A stretch of 64,000 bases of DNA. It comes from Pantoea rwandensis. GTDB taxonomy: Bacteria > Pseudomonadota > Gammaproteobacteria > Enterobacterales > Enterobacteriaceae. Positions 44,141 to 55,367 of this stretch are shown one piece after another; position 1 is the first letter of the stretch; each line of letters starts with the position of its first letter. Position numbers and translations under genes: made by a program. Location of the stretch: positions 1 through 64,000 of the forward strand of contig NZ_MLFR01000016.1 in the NCBI RefSeq assembly GCF_002095475.1, in the 5' to 3' direction. The notes under the pieces are model-generated. The model worked only from the letters and a program-made list of their open reading frames with translations. It did no database searches and had not been told where the DNA came from.

Positions 44141-44848
44141 TCAATAATAGGTCACTTCAATGGTGCCATATTGCTTATCAGTTATCTTACCATCGGCATC
44201 CGTTGTCAGGGTGTCACAGTAGTAAGGCACATCTTTTTTATATTTACAGACGGTGCTGACGGTTTTGCTCAGGTTGTTTTTTTGCACCGTCGTAATCACA
44301 TCGGATATTTTCTTCACGTCCGCATCATGAACCGCGCTGGCACGTGAAAGCGTCTCATCGCCCTTCATAATGCTTAATAGCGTCATATCACCCGCTTTAT
44401 TGTAAGTCAGATGAAATTTCACATCAGAAGCGGGAGATGAGATTTGATCAACCCATCCCTGAGCGTTGTAGGCGATATCCACTGTCATTGTTGGCGTGAC
44501 TTTCTTAATAACGGCGCACTGCTTATTGAGTGTCACCACCACATCCTGCCCGTTTTCCATGCCGGTTAGTTGCTCGCCTGAGCGTGACACTTCCGTGATT
44601 TCACCGGCCTTGTCGATAGATTTAACATGGGTCACACAGCCTTGCTGATCAAACGCAATATCGACGTCGAACAGCGGTGTGCCATCGGCAGTAAACAGGC
44701 GTTGATGGGTACTCTTGACGTTGCCAGGTATGGCTTCGAATTGATAGAGGTAAGCGTAGTTTTTCATTTGCGGGGAGAAATCCGCACTTTTATTATCACA
44801 GCCGGACAGCAAAGCCATTGCCATCGCCAGCAGCAGGGGATGCTTCAC
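44141..44848 (-). CDS. ynfC: YnfC-family (UPF0257) lipoprotein
   Basis: 235 residues. Lipoprotein signal with lipobox LLSGC (Cys at 17). The body (FSPQMKNYAYLYQFEAIPGNVKSTHQRL; repeated DxxG strand-turn units such as VDIAYNAQGWVDQI and LTYNKAGDMTLL; Cys pairs) agrees with YnfC in length and pattern. Envelope lipoprotein of unknown role. Divergence from E. coli is considerable, so the symbol is a family label. It is not part of the flagellar operons around it. Confidence 0.7.
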   Translation of the reverse strand: MKHPLLLAMAMALLSGCDNKSADFSPQMKNYAYLYQFEAIPGNVKSTHQRLFTADGTPLFDVDIAFDQQGCVTHVKSIDKAGEITEVSRSGEQLTGMENGQDVVVTLNKQCAVIKKVTPTMTVDIAYNAQGWVDQISSPASDVKFHLTYNKAGDMTLLSIMKGDETLSRASAVHDADVKKISDVITTVQKNNLSKTVSTVCKYKKDVPYYCDTLTTDADGKITDKQYGTIEVTYY

Positions 44849-44956
44849 GTGAGAGTCCTCTTCCCGATATGATCCGCGTGTCAGGCCAGCATCATGCCGC
44901 TGTTGAAGAAAAAGATAAATCCTTTCCCACCTGACATCGCAACATCCGTGCAGTCA

Positions 44957-45268
44957 CTACACCTGCATATTCATGATATCGGTATAAGCGGACACCAGTT
45001 TGTTACGCACCTGGACACCCATCTGCATTGAGATAGAAGACTTCTGCAGATCGACCATCACATCATTCAGCTGAATACCGGGTTTACCCATTTCAAAATC
45101 CTGTGCCTGAGCGCGCGCGGTGTTTTGCGTTTCGCTGATCTTATCCAGTGCTGCTTTCATGGTGGCACCGAAATCCACCTGATTGGATGACTCAGCCTGT
45201 TTGCCACTGGCTTGCAAAGACGTTAACTGCAGCTGCTGCAACACACCATCAATTGCCTGAATCGACAT
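44957..45268 (-). CDS. fliE: Flagellar MS-ring/rod junction protein
   Basis: 103 residues, the typical FliE size: SIQAIDGVLQQLQ, VDFGATMKAALDKISETQN, LNDVMVDLQKSSISMQMGVQVRNKLVSAY. FliE links the MS ring to the proximal rod and is the first rod protein exported. It is divergent from fliF, as in E. coli, and monocistronic. Confidence 0.95.
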   Translation of the reverse strand: MSIQAIDGVLQQLQLTSLQASGKQAESSNQVDFGATMKAALDKISETQNTARAQAQDFEMGKPGIQLNDVMVDLQKSSISMQMGVQVRNKLVSAYTDIMNMQV

Positions 45269-45629
45269 TGCCTGTACCTCATGGAAGAAGGGTTTACATT
45301 TTCACGCTGCAAAAGTTAACACACTGTCAATAGGACAAAGGCGCTAAATAAACGTAAAAACCCCGGCTTATCCAGCCATCGATGTGACCCAATCCATCAA
45401 ATAATGCCCCCCATAAGATTGGAATTTTCATTTTTCATTTGGCCCCCAAAATAGTTCGCGCTGTAGCAAGGCGGCAAGTTCGCGAATCCCCAGGAGCTTA
45501 CTCGAGTAAGTGACTGGGGTGAACGAACGCAGCCAACGCAGCTACAACGCGAAATATGATGGGGGAAGTCAGGGAGTCTGTTTTGTCACCACAACTTACC
45601 CGGTCAATTATGTCAGGCAGGAATCGGTC
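45269..45629. promoter_or_regulatory. fliE-fliF divergent region
   Basis: 361 bases containing the class 2 promoters for fliE and fliF and one ERIC element (45443-45565). I could not assign FlhDC sites with confidence. The fliF start is fixed at 45630 by homology and an AGGA site; an open frame extends to 45510 through the ERIC. Confidence 0.5.
45443..45565. repeat. ERIC element
   Basis: 123 bases bounded by inverted ends (CCCCCAAAATA ... TATGATGGGGG). It contains the diagnostic cores GAATCCCCAGGAGCTTAC and GTAAGTGACTGGGGTGAACG, which match the regions used for ERIC fingerprinting. It lies within the fliF leader, so it is probably transcribed. Confidence 0.92.
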
Positions 45630-47354
45630 ATGAATGCGAGTGCAGCCGCTACACAAGATACCGCAAAGAAAGGCTTCAATGACCTGCTTGGCCGCCTGCG
45701 CGCCAATCCGCGAATTCCTTTAATCGTTGCCGCCGCTGCCGCCATTGCGGTGGTTTTTGCGTTGGTGCTGTGGGCTAAAGCGCCGGACTATCGTGTCCTT
45801 TATAACAACCTCTCTGATGAGGATGGCGGCGCGATTGTCACGCAGTTAACGCAAATGAACATCCCTTATCAGTTCGCCGAGAACGGTGGTGCATTAATGG
45901 TGCCCGCCGATAAAGTGCATGAACTGCGTCTGCGCCTGGCGCAACAGGGGCTGCCGAAAGGCGGCTCCGTTGGCTTTGAGCTGATGGACAAAGAGAAGTT
46001 CGGCATCAGCCAGTTCAGCGAGCAGATTAACTACCAGCGTGCGCTGGAAGGTGAACTGGCACGCACCATTGAAACGCTGGGTCCGGTGAAGAGCGCGCGC
46101 GTCCATCTGGCGATGCCGAAACCGACGCTGTTCGTTCGTGAGCAAAAAGCCCCTTCAGCTTCCGTTACCCTGATCCTGCAACCGGGCCGTGCATTAGATG
46201 AAGGCCAAATTCAGGCCATTCAGCACATGGTGTCGAGCAGTGTGGCAGGACTACCACCCGGCAACGTCACGGTAGTTGACCAGACCGGACGCCTGCTGAC
46301 GCGCTCTGACAGCGAAGGCCGTGACCTGAATGACGCTCAGCTGAAATACGCCTCTGAAGTCGAAGCGCGCTATCAGCAACGTATCGAAGCGATCCTCAAC
46401 CCGATTGTTGGCCAAGGCAATGTGCATGCGCAGGTGACAGCGCAGATTAACTTTGACCGTAGCGAACAAACGGATGAGAAGTACCAGCCGAACGCCAATC
46501 CTGGTAGCACCGCGATTCGCTCGCGCCAGACCAATACCAGTGAGCAAAACGGTAGCCCGTACCCCGGCGGCGTGCCGGGTGCACTGTCGAATCAGCCTGC
46601 ACCGGCCAATACGGCACCAGTTAACAATCCGCAGCAGCAGAATAATGCCAACGGTCAAAATGCTAATGGTCAGAACGCGAATGGCCAAAACAATGGCACC
46701 TCGACCAGCACCGCACAGAGCAGCGGCCCAAGCAGCTCCAACCGTAATGACACCGTAAACTACGAACTGGATCGCACCATTCGCCATACCAAGGTGAACG
46801 TCGGTGATGTACAGCGCCTGTCAGTCGCGGTGGTAGTGAACTATCGCGATGACGGCAAAGGTAAAGCGGTTGCACTGAACGATCAGCAGATCAAACAGAT
46901 TGAAGACTTAACCCGCGAAGCGATGGGCTACTCCCAGAATCGTGGTGACAGCATCAACGTCGTGAACTCCCAGTTCAACATGACCGAGCCGTCTGGCGGT
47001 GACCTGCCGTTCTGGCAATCGCAAGCCTTCTTCGACATGTTGATGAGCGGTGGTCGCTGGCTGCTGGTGGCACTGGTTGCCTTCATCCTTTATCGCAAGC
47101 TGGTGCGTCCACAGCTGATGCGTAAGAAAGAGCAGGAGAAAGCCGCAGCAGAAGCGCTGGCAGCACGTGCCGAAGCACAGGAATCTGAAGAGGCCTTCAG
47201 CGTCCAGCTCAGCAAAGACGAGTTGGATCAAGAACGTAAATCGAGCAACCGTATGAGCGCCGAAGTCATGAGCCAGCGCATCCGCGATATGTCTGAGAAT
47301 GATCCACGCGTCGTTGCGCTGGTTATCCGTGAATGGATGGGTGAAGAACTATGA
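45630..47354 (+). CDS. fliF: Flagellar MS-ring protein
   Basis: 574 residues. First membrane helix about 30-50 ([20 protein letters not shown]), YscJ-like ring-building domains ([37 protein letters not shown]), a low-complexity periplasmic stretch with an NANGQ triple repeat (about 340-355), a second helix (about 470-490), and a C-terminal tail ([18 protein letters not shown]) that binds FliG. It builds the base on which switch and export gate assemble. It overlaps fliG by 4 bases (ATGA). An ATG at 45510 is in frame but non-homologous. Confidence 0.96.
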   Translation: MNASAAATQDTAKKGFNDLLGRLRANPRIPLIVAAAAAIAVVFALVLWAKAPDYRVLYNNLSDEDGGAIVTQLTQMNIPYQFAENGGALMVPADKVHELRLRLAQQGLPKGGSVGFELMDKEKFGISQFSEQINYQRALEGELARTIETLGPVKSARVHLAMPKPTLFVREQKAPSASVTLILQPGRALDEGQIQAIQHMVSSSVAGLPPGNVTVVDQTGRLLTRSDSEGRDLNDAQLKYASEVEARYQQRIEAILNPIVGQGNVHAQVTAQINFDRSEQTDEKYQPNANPGSTAIRSRQTNTSEQNGSPYPGGVPGALSNQPAPANTAPVNNPQQQNNANGQNANGQNANGQNNGTSTSTAQSSGPSSSNRNDTVNYELDRTIRHTKVNVGDVQRLSVAVVVNYRDDGKGKAVALNDQQIKQIEDLTREAMGYSQNRGDSINVVNSQFNMTEPSGGDLPFWQSQAFFDMLMSGGRWLLVALVAFILYRKLVRPQLMRKKEQEKAAAEALAARAEAQESEEAFSVQLSKDELDQERKSSNRMSAEVMSQRIRDMSENDPRVVALVIREWMGEEL

Positions 47355-48343
47355 GTCTGACCGGTACAGAAAAAAGCGCCATCCTGATGATGACGATCGG
47401 CGAAGAGCGCGCGGCGGAGGTGTTCAAACACCTCAACCAACGTGAAGTGCAACACCTCAGTTCGGCGATGGCCAATATGAAGCAGGTGTCGCACAAACAA
47501 TTGACCGAAGTGCTGCGGCAGTTCGAGACCGATGCCGAACAATTTGCGGCGCTGAGCCTCAACTCGAACGAGTACCTGCGTTCAGTGCTGATCAAAGCCT
47601 TGGGCGAAGAGCGCGCGTCGAGCTTGCTGGAAGACATTCTCGAGAAGAACGAAACCACCAGCGGCATGGAAACGCTCAATTTCATGGAACCACAAGCGGC
47701 CGCCGACCTTATTCGCGACGAGCATCCGCAGATTATCGCCACCATTTTGGTCCATCTCAAACGGGGCCAGGCGGCCGATATTCTGGCGCTGTTCGACGAA
47801 CGTCTGCGCCATGACGTGATGCTGCGTATCGCCACCTTCGGCGGTGTACAGCCAGCGGCGCTGGCAGAGCTGACCGAGGTGCTCAACGGCCTGCTGGATG
47901 GTACCAACCTCAAGCGCGCGAAGATGGGCGGCGTGAGAACTGCAGCCGAAATCATCAACCTGATGAAAACGCAGCAGGAAGAAGCGGTTATCGAGGCGGT
48001 TCGCGACTTCGATGGCGAGCTGGCACAGAAGATCATCGACGAGATGTTCCTGTTCGAAAACTTGGTGGAAGTGGACGACCGCAGTATCCAGCGCCTGTTG
48101 CAGGAAGTGGAGTCCGAGCAGTTGCTGGTCGCACTGAAAGGTGCCGAGCAGCCGCTGCGCGAGAAGTTCCTCAAGAACATGTCAGCACGTGCGGCCGATA
48201 TCCTGCGCGACGATCTGGCCAACCGTGGTCCAGTGCGTATGTCGTCGGTGGAAAACGAACAGAAAGCCATTCTGCTGGTGGTGCGCCGCCTGGCAGAATC
48301 CGGCGAAATGGTAATTGGTGGTGGCGAGGAAACCTATGTCTGA
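47351..48343 (+). CDS. fliG: Flagellar motor switch protein FliG
   Basis: 330 residues, standard length. Armadillo-like N and middle domains ([23 protein letters not shown]-like block) and the C-terminal torque domain with the charged helix ([23 protein letters not shown] ... [20 protein letters not shown]). It couples MotA/B to rotation and binds FliF and FliM. Overlaps fliF by 4 bases and fliH by 8. Confidence 0.96.
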   Translation: MSLTGTEKSAILMMTIGEERAAEVFKHLNQREVQHLSSAMANMKQVSHKQLTEVLRQFETDAEQFAALSLNSNEYLRSVLIKALGEERASSLLEDILEKNETTSGMETLNFMEPQAAADLIRDEHPQIIATILVHLKRGQAADILALFDERLRHDVMLRIATFGGVQPAALAELTEVLNGLLDGTNLKRAKMGGVRTAAEIINLMKTQQEEAVIEAVRDFDGELAQKIIDEMFLFENLVEVDDRSIQRLLQEVESEQLLVALKGAEQPLREKFLKNMSARAADILRDDLANRGPVRMSSVENEQKAILLVVRRLAESGEMVIGGGEETYV

Positions 48344-49040
48344 TGCCTTTTCCGCCCGTGCGTGGCAGCGCTGGCAGCCTGATGATTTAGGCAGCGCGTT
48401 CAAAGTGGCCGACGAACCGCAACCGCTGGATGAAGCGGCGGTAGATGTTGAACTCAGTGCAGAAGATGAACAGCAGCAAATGCTGGAGCGCATGCAGCAG
48501 CAGATGCGTAAAGATGCACAGACACAGGGCTACAGCGAGGGTTATCAGAAAGGCTTTGCTGAGTCACAGCAGAACGGCTATGACGCCGGTTTTCAGCAAG
48601 GTCTGGCCGATGCGCAACAGCAGCAGGCACCATTACAGGCGCGTATGCAGCAGTTGGTGACGGAGTTTCATCACACGCTGGAAGCCCTGGATAGCGTGAT
48701 TGCTTCTCGTCTGATGCAACTGGCACTGGAAGCGGCACGTACCGTGATTGGTCAAGCGACTCAGGTCGATGGCACCGCCCTGCTGCGTCAGATACAACAA
48801 TTGATTCAGCAGGAACCGATGTTCAGTGGCAAACCACAACTGCGCGTACATCCTGATGATTTACAGCGCATTGAACAGACGCTGGGCCCGACGCTGGATC
48901 TGCACGGCTGGAAGCTGCTGGCGGACAATTCGCTTCATCCCGGCGGCTGTAAACTCAGTGCAGAAGATGGCGACCTCGATGCGAGCGTGGCAACCCGCTG
49001 GCAAGAATTGTGCCGTCTGGCTGCACCGGGGACATTGTAA
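48336..49040 (+). CDS. fliH: Flagellar export ATPase stator/regulator
   Basis: 234 residues. The N-terminal export-gate-binding region begins [19 protein letters not shown] Gln-rich helix carries GxxxG-type repeats ([33 protein letters not shown]), a hallmark of FliH. The C-terminal domain binds FliI. ATG 48336 overlaps the fliG end; the stop overlaps the fliI start by one base. Confidence 0.93.
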   Translation: MSDAFSARAWQRWQPDDLGSAFKVADEPQPLDEAAVDVELSAEDEQQQMLERMQQQMRKDAQTQGYSEGYQKGFAESQQNGYDAGFQQGLADAQQQQAPLQARMQQLVTEFHHTLEALDSVIASRLMQLALEAARTVIGQATQVDGTALLRQIQQLIQQEPMFSGKPQLRVHPDDLQRIEQTLGPTLDLHGWKLLADNSLHPGGCKLSAEDGDLDASVATRWQELCRLAAPGTL

Positions 49041-50404
49041 TGACCTCCTCACGCCTTTCACGTTGGCTCGGCGCGCTCGATGCCTTCGAAGATCGTATCT
49101 CACAAGTTCAGACGGTGCGCCGCTACGGTCGCCTGACGCGCGCGACCGGCTTAGTGCTGGAAGCCACCGGGCTGCAACTGCCGCTGGGTGCGACCTGCAT
49201 CATTGAACGCAACGATGGCAACAACATCGCGGAAGTCGAAAGTGAAGTGGTGGGCTTCAACGGCCAAAAACTGCTGATGATGCCACTGGAAGAGGTGGAC
49301 GGTATTTTGCCGGGCGCGCGCGTCTATGCACGCGTCAACGGCGATAGCGGCCACAGCGGTAAACAAATGCTGCTTGGCCCAGAGTTATTGGGCCGTGTAC
49401 TGGATGGCAGTGGTAAACCGCTTGATGGCTTACCTGCCCCGGACACCGGTTATCGCGCCCCGCTGATCACGGCCCCTTTCAACCCATTGCAACGTACGCC
49501 GATTGAAGATGTATTGGATACCGGTGTGCGCGCAATTAACGCTCTGTTGACCGTTGGTCGAGGCCAGCGTATGGGACTGTTTGCTGGTTCCGGCGTGGGG
49601 AAATCCGTGCTGCTCGGCATGATGGCACGCTATACCAAAGCGGATGTCATTGTGGTTGGCCTAATCGGTGAGCGTGGTCGCGAAGTTAAAGAGTTTATCG
49701 AGAATATCCTCGGCGCTGAGGGTCGCGCGCGTTCCGTGGTGATCGCCGCGCCAGCCGACGTTTCACCGTTGCTGCGTATGCAGGGTGCAGCCTACGCGAC
49801 CCGTATCGCTGAAGACTTCCGCGATCGGGGTCAACACGTGTTGCTGATTATGGACTCCCTCACCCGCTACGCCATGGCACAGCGTGAAATCGCCTTGGCT
49901 ATCGGTGAGCCGCCTGCCACGAAAGGTTATCCACCTTCCGTGTTCGCCAAACTGCCAGCGCTGGTCGAACGCGCCGGTAACGGCACCCACGGCGGCGGTT
50001 CAATTACCGCTTTCTACACTGTCCTGACCGAAGGTGACGATCAGCAAGATCCCATTGCTGACTCTGCTCGCGCCATTTTGGACGGTCATATTGTGCTGTC
50101 ACGTCGTCTGGCTGAAGCCGGGCACTATCCAGCCATCGATATTGAAGCGTCCATCAGCCGTGCTATGACTGCGCTGATTGACGACACCCATTATGCGCGT
50201 GTGCGCCAGTTCAAACAGTTGCTCTCCAGTTTCCAGCGCAACCGCGATCTGGTCAGCGTGGGCGCCTATGCCGCCGGAAGTGATCCGATGCTGGATAAAG
50301 CCATCAAGCTTTACCCTGAAATGGAAGCTTTCCTGCAACAAGGTATTTTCGAACGCAGCGACTACGACGATGCCTGTCTGCATTTGCAGGCCATGTTCGG
50401 CTAG
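49040..50404 (+). CDS. fliI: Flagellum-specific export ATPase
   Basis: 454 residues, F1-beta-like. Walker A AGSGVGKS (182-189), Walker B region [22 protein letters not shown], and [25 protein letters not shown] are conserved. It drives unfolding and delivery of export substrates with FliH and FliJ. ATG at 49040 within the fliH stop (TAATG). Confidence 0.96.
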   Translation: MTSSRLSRWLGALDAFEDRISQVQTVRRYGRLTRATGLVLEATGLQLPLGATCIIERNDGNNIAEVESEVVGFNGQKLLMMPLEEVDGILPGARVYARVNGDSGHSGKQMLLGPELLGRVLDGSGKPLDGLPAPDTGYRAPLITAPFNPLQRTPIEDVLDTGVRAINALLTVGRGQRMGLFAGSGVGKSVLLGMMARYTKADVIVVGLIGERGREVKEFIENILGAEGRARSVVIAAPADVSPLLRMQGAAYATRIAEDFRDRGQHVLLIMDSLTRYAMAQREIALAIGEPPATKGYPPSVFAKLPALVERAGNGTHGGGSITAFYTVLTEGDDQQDPIADSARAILDGHIVLSRRLAEAGHYPAIDIEASISRAMTALIDDTHYARVRQFKQLLSSFQRNRDLVSVGAYAAGSDPMLDKAIKLYPEMEAFLQQGIFERSDYDDACLHLQAMFG

Positions 50405-50427
50405 TCCTATCTCAAGTGAGGTAAGCC

Positions 50428-50871
50428 ATGAAAACTGCCAGTGCTATTGATAAGTTGCGCGATCTCGCGGAACAGGATCTGGAACAGGCCGTGATTCATT
50501 TAGGCGACATGCGCCGTGGCGTACAGCAGGCGGATGAACAGCTGAATATGTTGTTGAATTACCAAGATGAGTACCGCAACAAACTCAACGCAGATATGTC
50601 GGGCGGGATTGCCAGCACGCGCTGGACCAACTACCACCAGTTCATTCAGACGCTGGAAAAAGCTATTGAACAGCACCGACAGCAGCTTCACCAGTGGAAT
50701 CAGCGTCTGGAGCAGGCGCTGAGCAACTGGCGCGAAAAGCACAAGCGATTGAACGCCTATCAAACGTTGATTACGCGCGCGGCGGAAAACGCATTACGAC
50801 AAGAAAACCGTCTCGACCAGAAACGGATGGATGAATTTGCCCAACGGGCTGCTATGAGGAGAGGCGAATGA
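50428..50871 (+). CDS. fliJ: Flagellar export chaperone-escort FliJ
   Basis: 147 residues, an antiparallel coiled coil as expected ([47 protein letters not shown]). It binds FlhA and sits in the FliI ring like the F1 gamma subunit. AAGTGAGG precedes the ATG; overlaps fliK by 4 bases. Confidence 0.93.
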   Translation: MKTASAIDKLRDLAEQDLEQAVIHLGDMRRGVQQADEQLNMLLNYQDEYRNKLNADMSGGIASTRWTNYHQFIQTLEKAIEQHRQQLHQWNQRLEQALSNWREKHKRLNAYQTLITRAAENALRQENRLDQKRMDEFAQRAAMRRGE

Positions 50872-52148
50872 TTACGCTGCCAACTTTGGTTACGCAAACC
50901 TCTAATGTGGGAGAAGCAGACAGTTCAGTCTCATCGGACAAACTGCTGAGCACAGACACTTTGCCGCAGGCGTTTGTCACTGAGCTGGGCAATCGCTTAT
51001 TGACGCTAGCAAAGCAACAAAGCGTTAACACGCAATCGCCTGATTCAACAGCAGAAGTCGATGAAAAAGGCGTCACAAAAGCGTCATTAAGCGCGTTATT
51101 GCAGGCACTGGACAAACCAGAGGCGTTAAACGCACTTTTACAACCGGAAAACACTAAAGCCACGCTCAAATCAGCCGATGATAAAGACAAGCCTGAGGCA
51201 AGTTCGTTAACTGCCAGCGACTTACAGAATGTGCAGGCACTTTTTGCCATGTTGCCGGTGGCCGTTGAAAACCGCAGCAGCGCCAATGTCATCAGCACCG
51301 AGACTGATAAGACCGCAGCAGAGTCAAAGTCTTCGCTGAAAAGTGCATTGTTAAGCAGTACGTTACAAAGCGCAGTGGAAGATGAGAAAGCCTCTACTGA
51401 CAGTGTGCCGCAGAAAAAACCCAGCGATGTGCTGAGTGGATTGAGCCGTGATGCCAACAGTGCGCAAAGCAGTAGTAGTGCCGCCACTGCCAGCAATGCG
51501 GTCAGTAACAACAGCACAGCACTGACGCTGGACGAAAGTTTCAAGCAGGTGTTGAGCACGTTGAGTAAGCCGGAAGAACGCCGAGATAGTCAAAGCGGCA
51601 CTGATTCGGTCACAGCATTAACCAGCGCCCCGGTCAGCAGTACCAGCACACTGACCACCAGCACGGCGACGACCAGCACCACTCCGTCGACGCCGATGCT
51701 GAACGCCCAACTCGGCAGCAATGAGTGGCAGCAGGCTTTGAGCCAGCAAATTGTGATGTTTAGTCGCAACGGTCAGCAGAATGCCGAATTGCGCTTACAT
51801 CCCGAAGATCTGGGCGCAATCCAGATCAGCCTGAGCCTTGATAAGGATCAGGCACAGTTAAGTATGGTTTCCAGCCACAGCCAAGTGAGGGCCGCGCTGG
51901 AAGCGGCTCTCCCTCAGCTGCGTAGTGCGCTGGCGGAGAGCGGAATAAACCTGGGACAGAGTAATGTCAGCAGCGACGCCTTCGCACAGAGCCAGAATTA
52001 TCAGGGCCAGCAGGAAGGTCGTCGTGATGGCCAGCACGGCAGCTTTACCCTCTCCCAGGACAGTGAAAACGAGATAACGCCTATTGCCGTCCCGGCAGCC
52101 CTTCAGGCGCGCGCGACAGGCAACGGCGCTGTCGATATCTTTGCCTGA
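50868..52148 (+). CDS. fliK: Hook-length control protein
   Basis: 426 residues. The N-terminal two thirds are low-complexity, Ser/Thr/Ala-rich, serving as the molecular ruler. The C-terminal Flg_hook domain (about 285-370; [53 protein letters not shown]) switches FlhB specificity at ~55 nm hook length. Overlaps fliJ by 4 bases. The middle (about 250-275) is a run of Ser-Thr with unusual codon monotony. Confidence 0.93.
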   Translation: MITLPTLVTQTSNVGEADSSVSSDKLLSTDTLPQAFVTELGNRLLTLAKQQSVNTQSPDSTAEVDEKGVTKASLSALLQALDKPEALNALLQPENTKATLKSADDKDKPEASSLTASDLQNVQALFAMLPVAVENRSSANVISTETDKTAAESKSSLKSALLSSTLQSAVEDEKASTDSVPQKKPSDVLSGLSRDANSAQSSSSAATASNAVSNNSTALTLDESFKQVLSTLSKPEERRDSQSGTDSVTALTSAPVSSTSTLTTSTATTSTTPSTPMLNAQLGSNEWQQALSQQIVMFSRNGQQNAELRLHPEDLGAIQISLSLDKDQAQLSMVSSHSQVRAALEAALPQLRSALAESGINLGQSNVSSDAFAQSQNYQGQQEGRRDGQHGSFTLSQDSENEITPIAVPAALQARATGNGAVDIFA

Positions 52149-52179
52149 CAGCGGCTAAACGCTGAAGGTAAGCGTAAAA

Positions 52180-52219
52180 CCCGCGTCTTTTCTTCCCATT
52201 GTTTGACTTAAGACGCGGG
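52180..52219 (+). other. Inverted repeat between fliK and fliL
   Basis: CCCGCGTCTT/AAGACGCGGG (52180-52189 with 52210-52219), 20-base loop; no T-run follows. It may attenuate the transcript between fliK and fliL or protect mRNA ends. Confidence 0.45.
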
Positions 52220-52278
52220 ATAATCTGTCCAGGCGAGCCGAGAGGCTTGCCCATAATTCACAGGAAGTAACTGCAAAC

Positions 52279-52764
52279 ATGTCTGATAACGCGAAAGCTA
52301 AAGGCCGCAAACGTTCAATACTAATACCGGTGTTACTGATTGTAACGCTGGCCGCTTGCAGCGTGGCAGGCTATGCAGTCTGGCGAATGATGAATAAACA
52401 CGGGGATGACAAACCGGAAGCGGCGAAAGTCGAACCACCTGCCGCCCCCGTATTTTTTGCAATGGATACGTTTACGGTTAACCTGGTCAATCCTGACAAC
52501 GATCCCGACCGTGTGTTGTACGTGGGCTTTACGCTGCGTCTGCCGGACGAGGATTCCCGTCGTCGGTTGAATGATTACCTACCCGAAGTGCGCAGCCGTT
52601 TGCTGTTGTTGCTCTCGCGCCAAAATGCAGCGCAGTTGGCAACGGAACAAGGCAAACAGGCCCTGGTTGAGCAAATCAAACAGGTGCTGGCTCCGCCGCT
52701 GGTAAAAAATCAACCGCCACAGGTGGTCAGTGACGTGCTGTTTACCGCCTTCATTTTGAGGTGA
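52279..52764 (+). CDS. fliL: Flagellar basal-body-associated protein
   Basis: 161 residues. A basic N-terminus, a single membrane helix (about 13-35, [22 protein letters not shown]), then a periplasmic stomatin-like domain ([32 protein letters not shown]). It stabilises stator engagement around the motor. GGAAG site. It follows fliK after 130 bases with a hairpin; fliM follows after 4 bases. Confidence 0.93.
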   Translation: MSDNAKAKGRKRSILIPVLLIVTLAACSVAGYAVWRMMNKHGDDKPEAAKVEPPAAPVFFAMDTFTVNLVNPDNDPDRVLYVGFTLRLPDEDSRRRLNDYLPEVRSRLLLLLSRQNAAQLATEQGKQALVEQIKQVLAPPLVKNQPPQVVSDVLFTAFILR

Positions 52765-52768
52765 TTTA

Positions 52769-53776
52769 ATGGGCGATAGCATTCTCTCCCAGGCTGAGAT
52801 TGACGCGCTGCTTAATGGCGACAGTGACAGTGCGGAAGTAGAGAGCAGTTCCAAAGGGACCGATGGCGATATCCGTCCTTATGATCCTAATACCCAGCGT
52901 CGCGTGGTGCGCGAGCGTCTGCAGGCGCTGGAGATCATTAACGAGCGTTTTGCCCGTCATTTTCGTATGGCGCTGTTTAACCTGCTGCGCCGTAGCCCGG
53001 ATATCAGTGTCGGTGCGATCAAGATTCAGCCTTACCACGAGTTCGCACGCAACCTGCCGGTGCCAACCAACCTGAACCTGATCCACCTGAAACCGCTGCG
53101 CGGTACTGCGCTGGTGGTGTTTTCACCGAGTCTGGTGTTTATCGCCGTAGATAACCTGTTTGGTGGTGATGGCCGTTTCCCGACGAAAGTGGAAGGCCGT
53201 GAATTTACCCACACGGAACAGCGCGTCATCCGCCGCATGCTGAAGCTGGCACTGGATGGTTACAGCGATGCATGGAAAGCGATTTACCCGCTGGATGTTG
53301 AGTACGTGCGTTCGGAAATGCAGGTGAAATTCACCAACATCACCACCTCACCGAACGACATCGTGGTTAACACGCCGTTCCAGGTGGAAATTGGTAACCT
53401 GGTGGGTGAATTTAATATCTGTATTCCGTTTTCAATGATTGAGCCGCTGCGCGAGCTGCTGGTCAATCCACCACTGGAAAACTCCCGTCAGGAAGATACG
53501 CACTGGCGCGACAATCTGGTGAAACAGGTGCAGCACTCGGAGTTGGAGCTGATTGCCCACTTCGCGGAAACATCCATGCGCCTGTCACGTATTTTGCAAC
53601 TGAAACCTGGTGACGTCCTGCCCATCGAGAAGCCGGACCGCATCATTGCTCACGTCGATGGCGTACCGGTACTCACAAGCCAATATGGCACCTTAAATGG
53701 CCAGTATGCGTTGCGTGTAGAACACCTGATTAACCCGATTTTGAATTCGCTGAATGAGGAACAGCCCGATGAGTGA
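52769..53776 (+). CDS. fliM: Flagellar motor switch protein FliM
   Basis: 335 residues. The N-terminal CheY-P-binding peptide GDSILSQAEIDALLNG is intact; CheC-like middle domain (DPNTQRRVVRERLQALEIINERFARHF ...); C-terminal SpoA domain (LQLKPGDVLPIEKPDRIIAHVDGVPVL). Part of the C ring that reverses the motor. Overlaps fliN by 8 bases. Confidence 0.96.
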   Translation: MGDSILSQAEIDALLNGDSDSAEVESSSKGTDGDIRPYDPNTQRRVVRERLQALEIINERFARHFRMALFNLLRRSPDISVGAIKIQPYHEFARNLPVPTNLNLIHLKPLRGTALVVFSPSLVFIAVDNLFGGDGRFPTKVEGREFTHTEQRVIRRMLKLALDGYSDAWKAIYPLDVEYVRSEMQVKFTNITTSPNDIVVNTPFQVEIGNLVGEFNICIPFSMIEPLRELLVNPPLENSRQEDTHWRDNLVKQVQHSELELIAHFAETSMRLSRILQLKPGDVLPIEKPDRIIAHVDGVPVLTSQYGTLNGQYALRVEHLINPILNSLNEEQPDE

Positions 53777-54176
53777 CAGCAAAAAACCGTCCGATGATAT
53801 TTCCGCGGACGACCTGTGGGCTGAGGCAATGAACGAGCAGGCTACCACCAGCACGCCTGATCCGACAGAGAACGTGTTCAAGTCTTTCGATAGCAATGGC
53901 GCCAGTGGCTCCCTGCAGGATATCGATTTGATCATGGATATCCCGGTCAAACTGACTGTTGAACTGGGTCGCACCAAGATGACCATCAAAGAACTGCTGC
54001 GCCTGACGCAGGGTTCGGTGGTCTCGTTGGATGGCCTGGCCGGTGAGCCGCTGGATATTCTGATCAATGGCTATTTGATTGCCCAAGGTGAAGTGGTGGT
54101 CGTGAACGATAAGTATGGCGTGCGCATCACCGATATCATCACCCCGTCAGAACGTATGCGTCGTCTGAGTCGTTAA
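53769..54176 (+). CDS. fliN: Flagellar motor switch protein FliN
   Basis: 135 residues. An acidic, disordered N-terminus and a SpoA domain (DIDLIMDIPVKLTVELGRTKMTIKELLRL, GYLIAQGEVVVVNDKYGVRITDI). It forms the base of the C ring and docks FliH. I chose ATG 53769; the open frame starts 5 codons earlier inside fliM. Confidence 0.95.
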   Translation: MSDSKKPSDDISADDLWAEAMNEQATTSTPDPTENVFKSFDSNGASGSLQDIDLIMDIPVKLTVELGRTKMTIKELLRLTQGSVVSLDGLAGEPLDILINGYLIAQGEVVVVNDKYGVRITDIITPSERMRRLSR

Positions 54177-54178
54177 GC

Positions 54179-54574
54179 ATGTTGAAGAACGCACAAATCG
54201 GTCAGCCTGTTAATAGCCAGCCGGTCGTCTCGACGGGCTCGGTGATTGGACAAGTAAGTAGCGTGCTGGCCGTGATTGTTCTGTTGATCCTGGCCTGTGG
54301 CTGGCTGGCTAAACGTTTAGGTTTTGCTCCAAAAACCGTCAGTAACCAGGCGTTAAAAGTGAGCGCCAGCGTGCAGGTGGGCCGGCAGGAGCGAGTGGTG
54401 ATTGTCGATACCGCTGATGCGCGTTTGGTGCTGGGTGTGACCGCCCAGCAAATCACTCACCTGCACTCTCTGCCACCTGTTTCGCCGGAAGAACTGGCGA
54501 GCCATCACGTGGCGCAACAGGATTTTCGTCAGCTGTTTCAGAATCTGGTTAAACGTCCCGGAAAAAAACCATGA
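54179..54574 (+). CDS. fliO: Flagellar export-gate assembly protein
   Basis: 131 residues. One membrane helix (about 21-44, [21 protein letters not shown]), then a cytoplasmic domain ([32 protein letters not shown]). It assists FliP ring assembly. Two bases after fliN; its end overlaps fliP by 4 bases. Confidence 0.92.
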   Translation: MLKNAQIGQPVNSQPVVSTGSVIGQVSSVLAVIVLLILACGWLAKRLGFAPKTVSNQALKVSASVQVGRQERVVIVDTADARLVLGVTAQQITHLHSLPPVSPEELASHHVAQQDFRQLFQNLVKRPGKKP

Positions 54575-55305
54575 TGCGTCGATTGCTTCCCCTTCTGCCA
54601 CTGTTGCTGCTGGCACCGGTTGCCCATGCGCAGCTGCCAGGCCTGGTGAGTCATCCTCTGGCTAACGGCGGCCAGAGTTGGTCGTTGCCGGTGCAGACGC
54701 TGGTGTTTATCACCTCGCTGACCTTCATTCCGGCAATCCTGCTGATGATGACCAGCTTCACACGCATCATTATTGTTTTTGGTTTACTGCGTAATGCCAT
54801 GGGCACACCGTCTGCCCCACCAAATCAGGTTTTGTTGGGCCTCGCGCTATTTTTAACCTTCTTTATTATGGCGCCGACCTTCGACAAGATTTATTCCGAC
54901 GCTTATCTGCCGTTCAGTCAGGATAAAATCAGCATGGACGTGGCGATTGATAAAGGTGCGCAGCCACTGCGTGAATTTATGCTGCGTCAGACCCGTGAAG
55001 CCGATTTAGCGCTGTTTGCTCGCCTCGCCAACACCGCGCCGATTGCCGGGCCGGAAGCGGTACCAATGCGCATTTTATTGCCAGCGTATGTCACCAGCGA
55101 ATTGAAAACGGCATTCCAAATTGGTTTTACTGTCTTCATTCCCTTCCTGATCATCGATTTGGTCGTTGCCAGCGTGTTGATGGCGTTAGGGATGATGATG
55201 GTACCGCCCGCCACCATTTCCCTGCCTTTTAAGCTGATGCTGTTTGTGTTGGTCGATGGCTGGCAACTGCTGGTGGGTTCGCTGGCGCAGAGTTTCTACT
55301 CGTAG
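54571..55305 (+). CDS. fliP: Flagellar type III export gate FliP
   Basis: 244 residues with a cleavable signal peptide (about 1-20, [16 protein letters not shown]), then four helices. [30 protein letters not shown] and [29 protein letters not shown] are the family signatures, with the Met-rich gate loop. Overlaps fliO by 4 bases. A tandem ATG makes the exact start uncertain by one codon. Confidence 0.96.
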   Translation: MMRRLLPLLPLLLLAPVAHAQLPGLVSHPLANGGQSWSLPVQTLVFITSLTFIPAILLMMTSFTRIIIVFGLLRNAMGTPSAPPNQVLLGLALFLTFFIMAPTFDKIYSDAYLPFSQDKISMDVAIDKGAQPLREFMLRQTREADLALFARLANTAPIAGPEAVPMRILLPAYVTSELKTAFQIGFTVFIPFLIIDLVVASVLMALGMMMVPPATISLPFKLMLFVLVDGWQLLVGSLAQSFYS

Positions 55306-55367
55306 CATCGGCGGCAATGATCAACCCGGCGGCCTGAGGTCGCACCTTATAACTCCAGGAGTGCAGC

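Noticed and set aside
47323-48270. 315-codon open frame antisense to fliG
   Set aside because: It mirrors the codon structure of fliG, is Ser/Arg-rich without a recognisable domain and has no ribosome site; fliG is certain.
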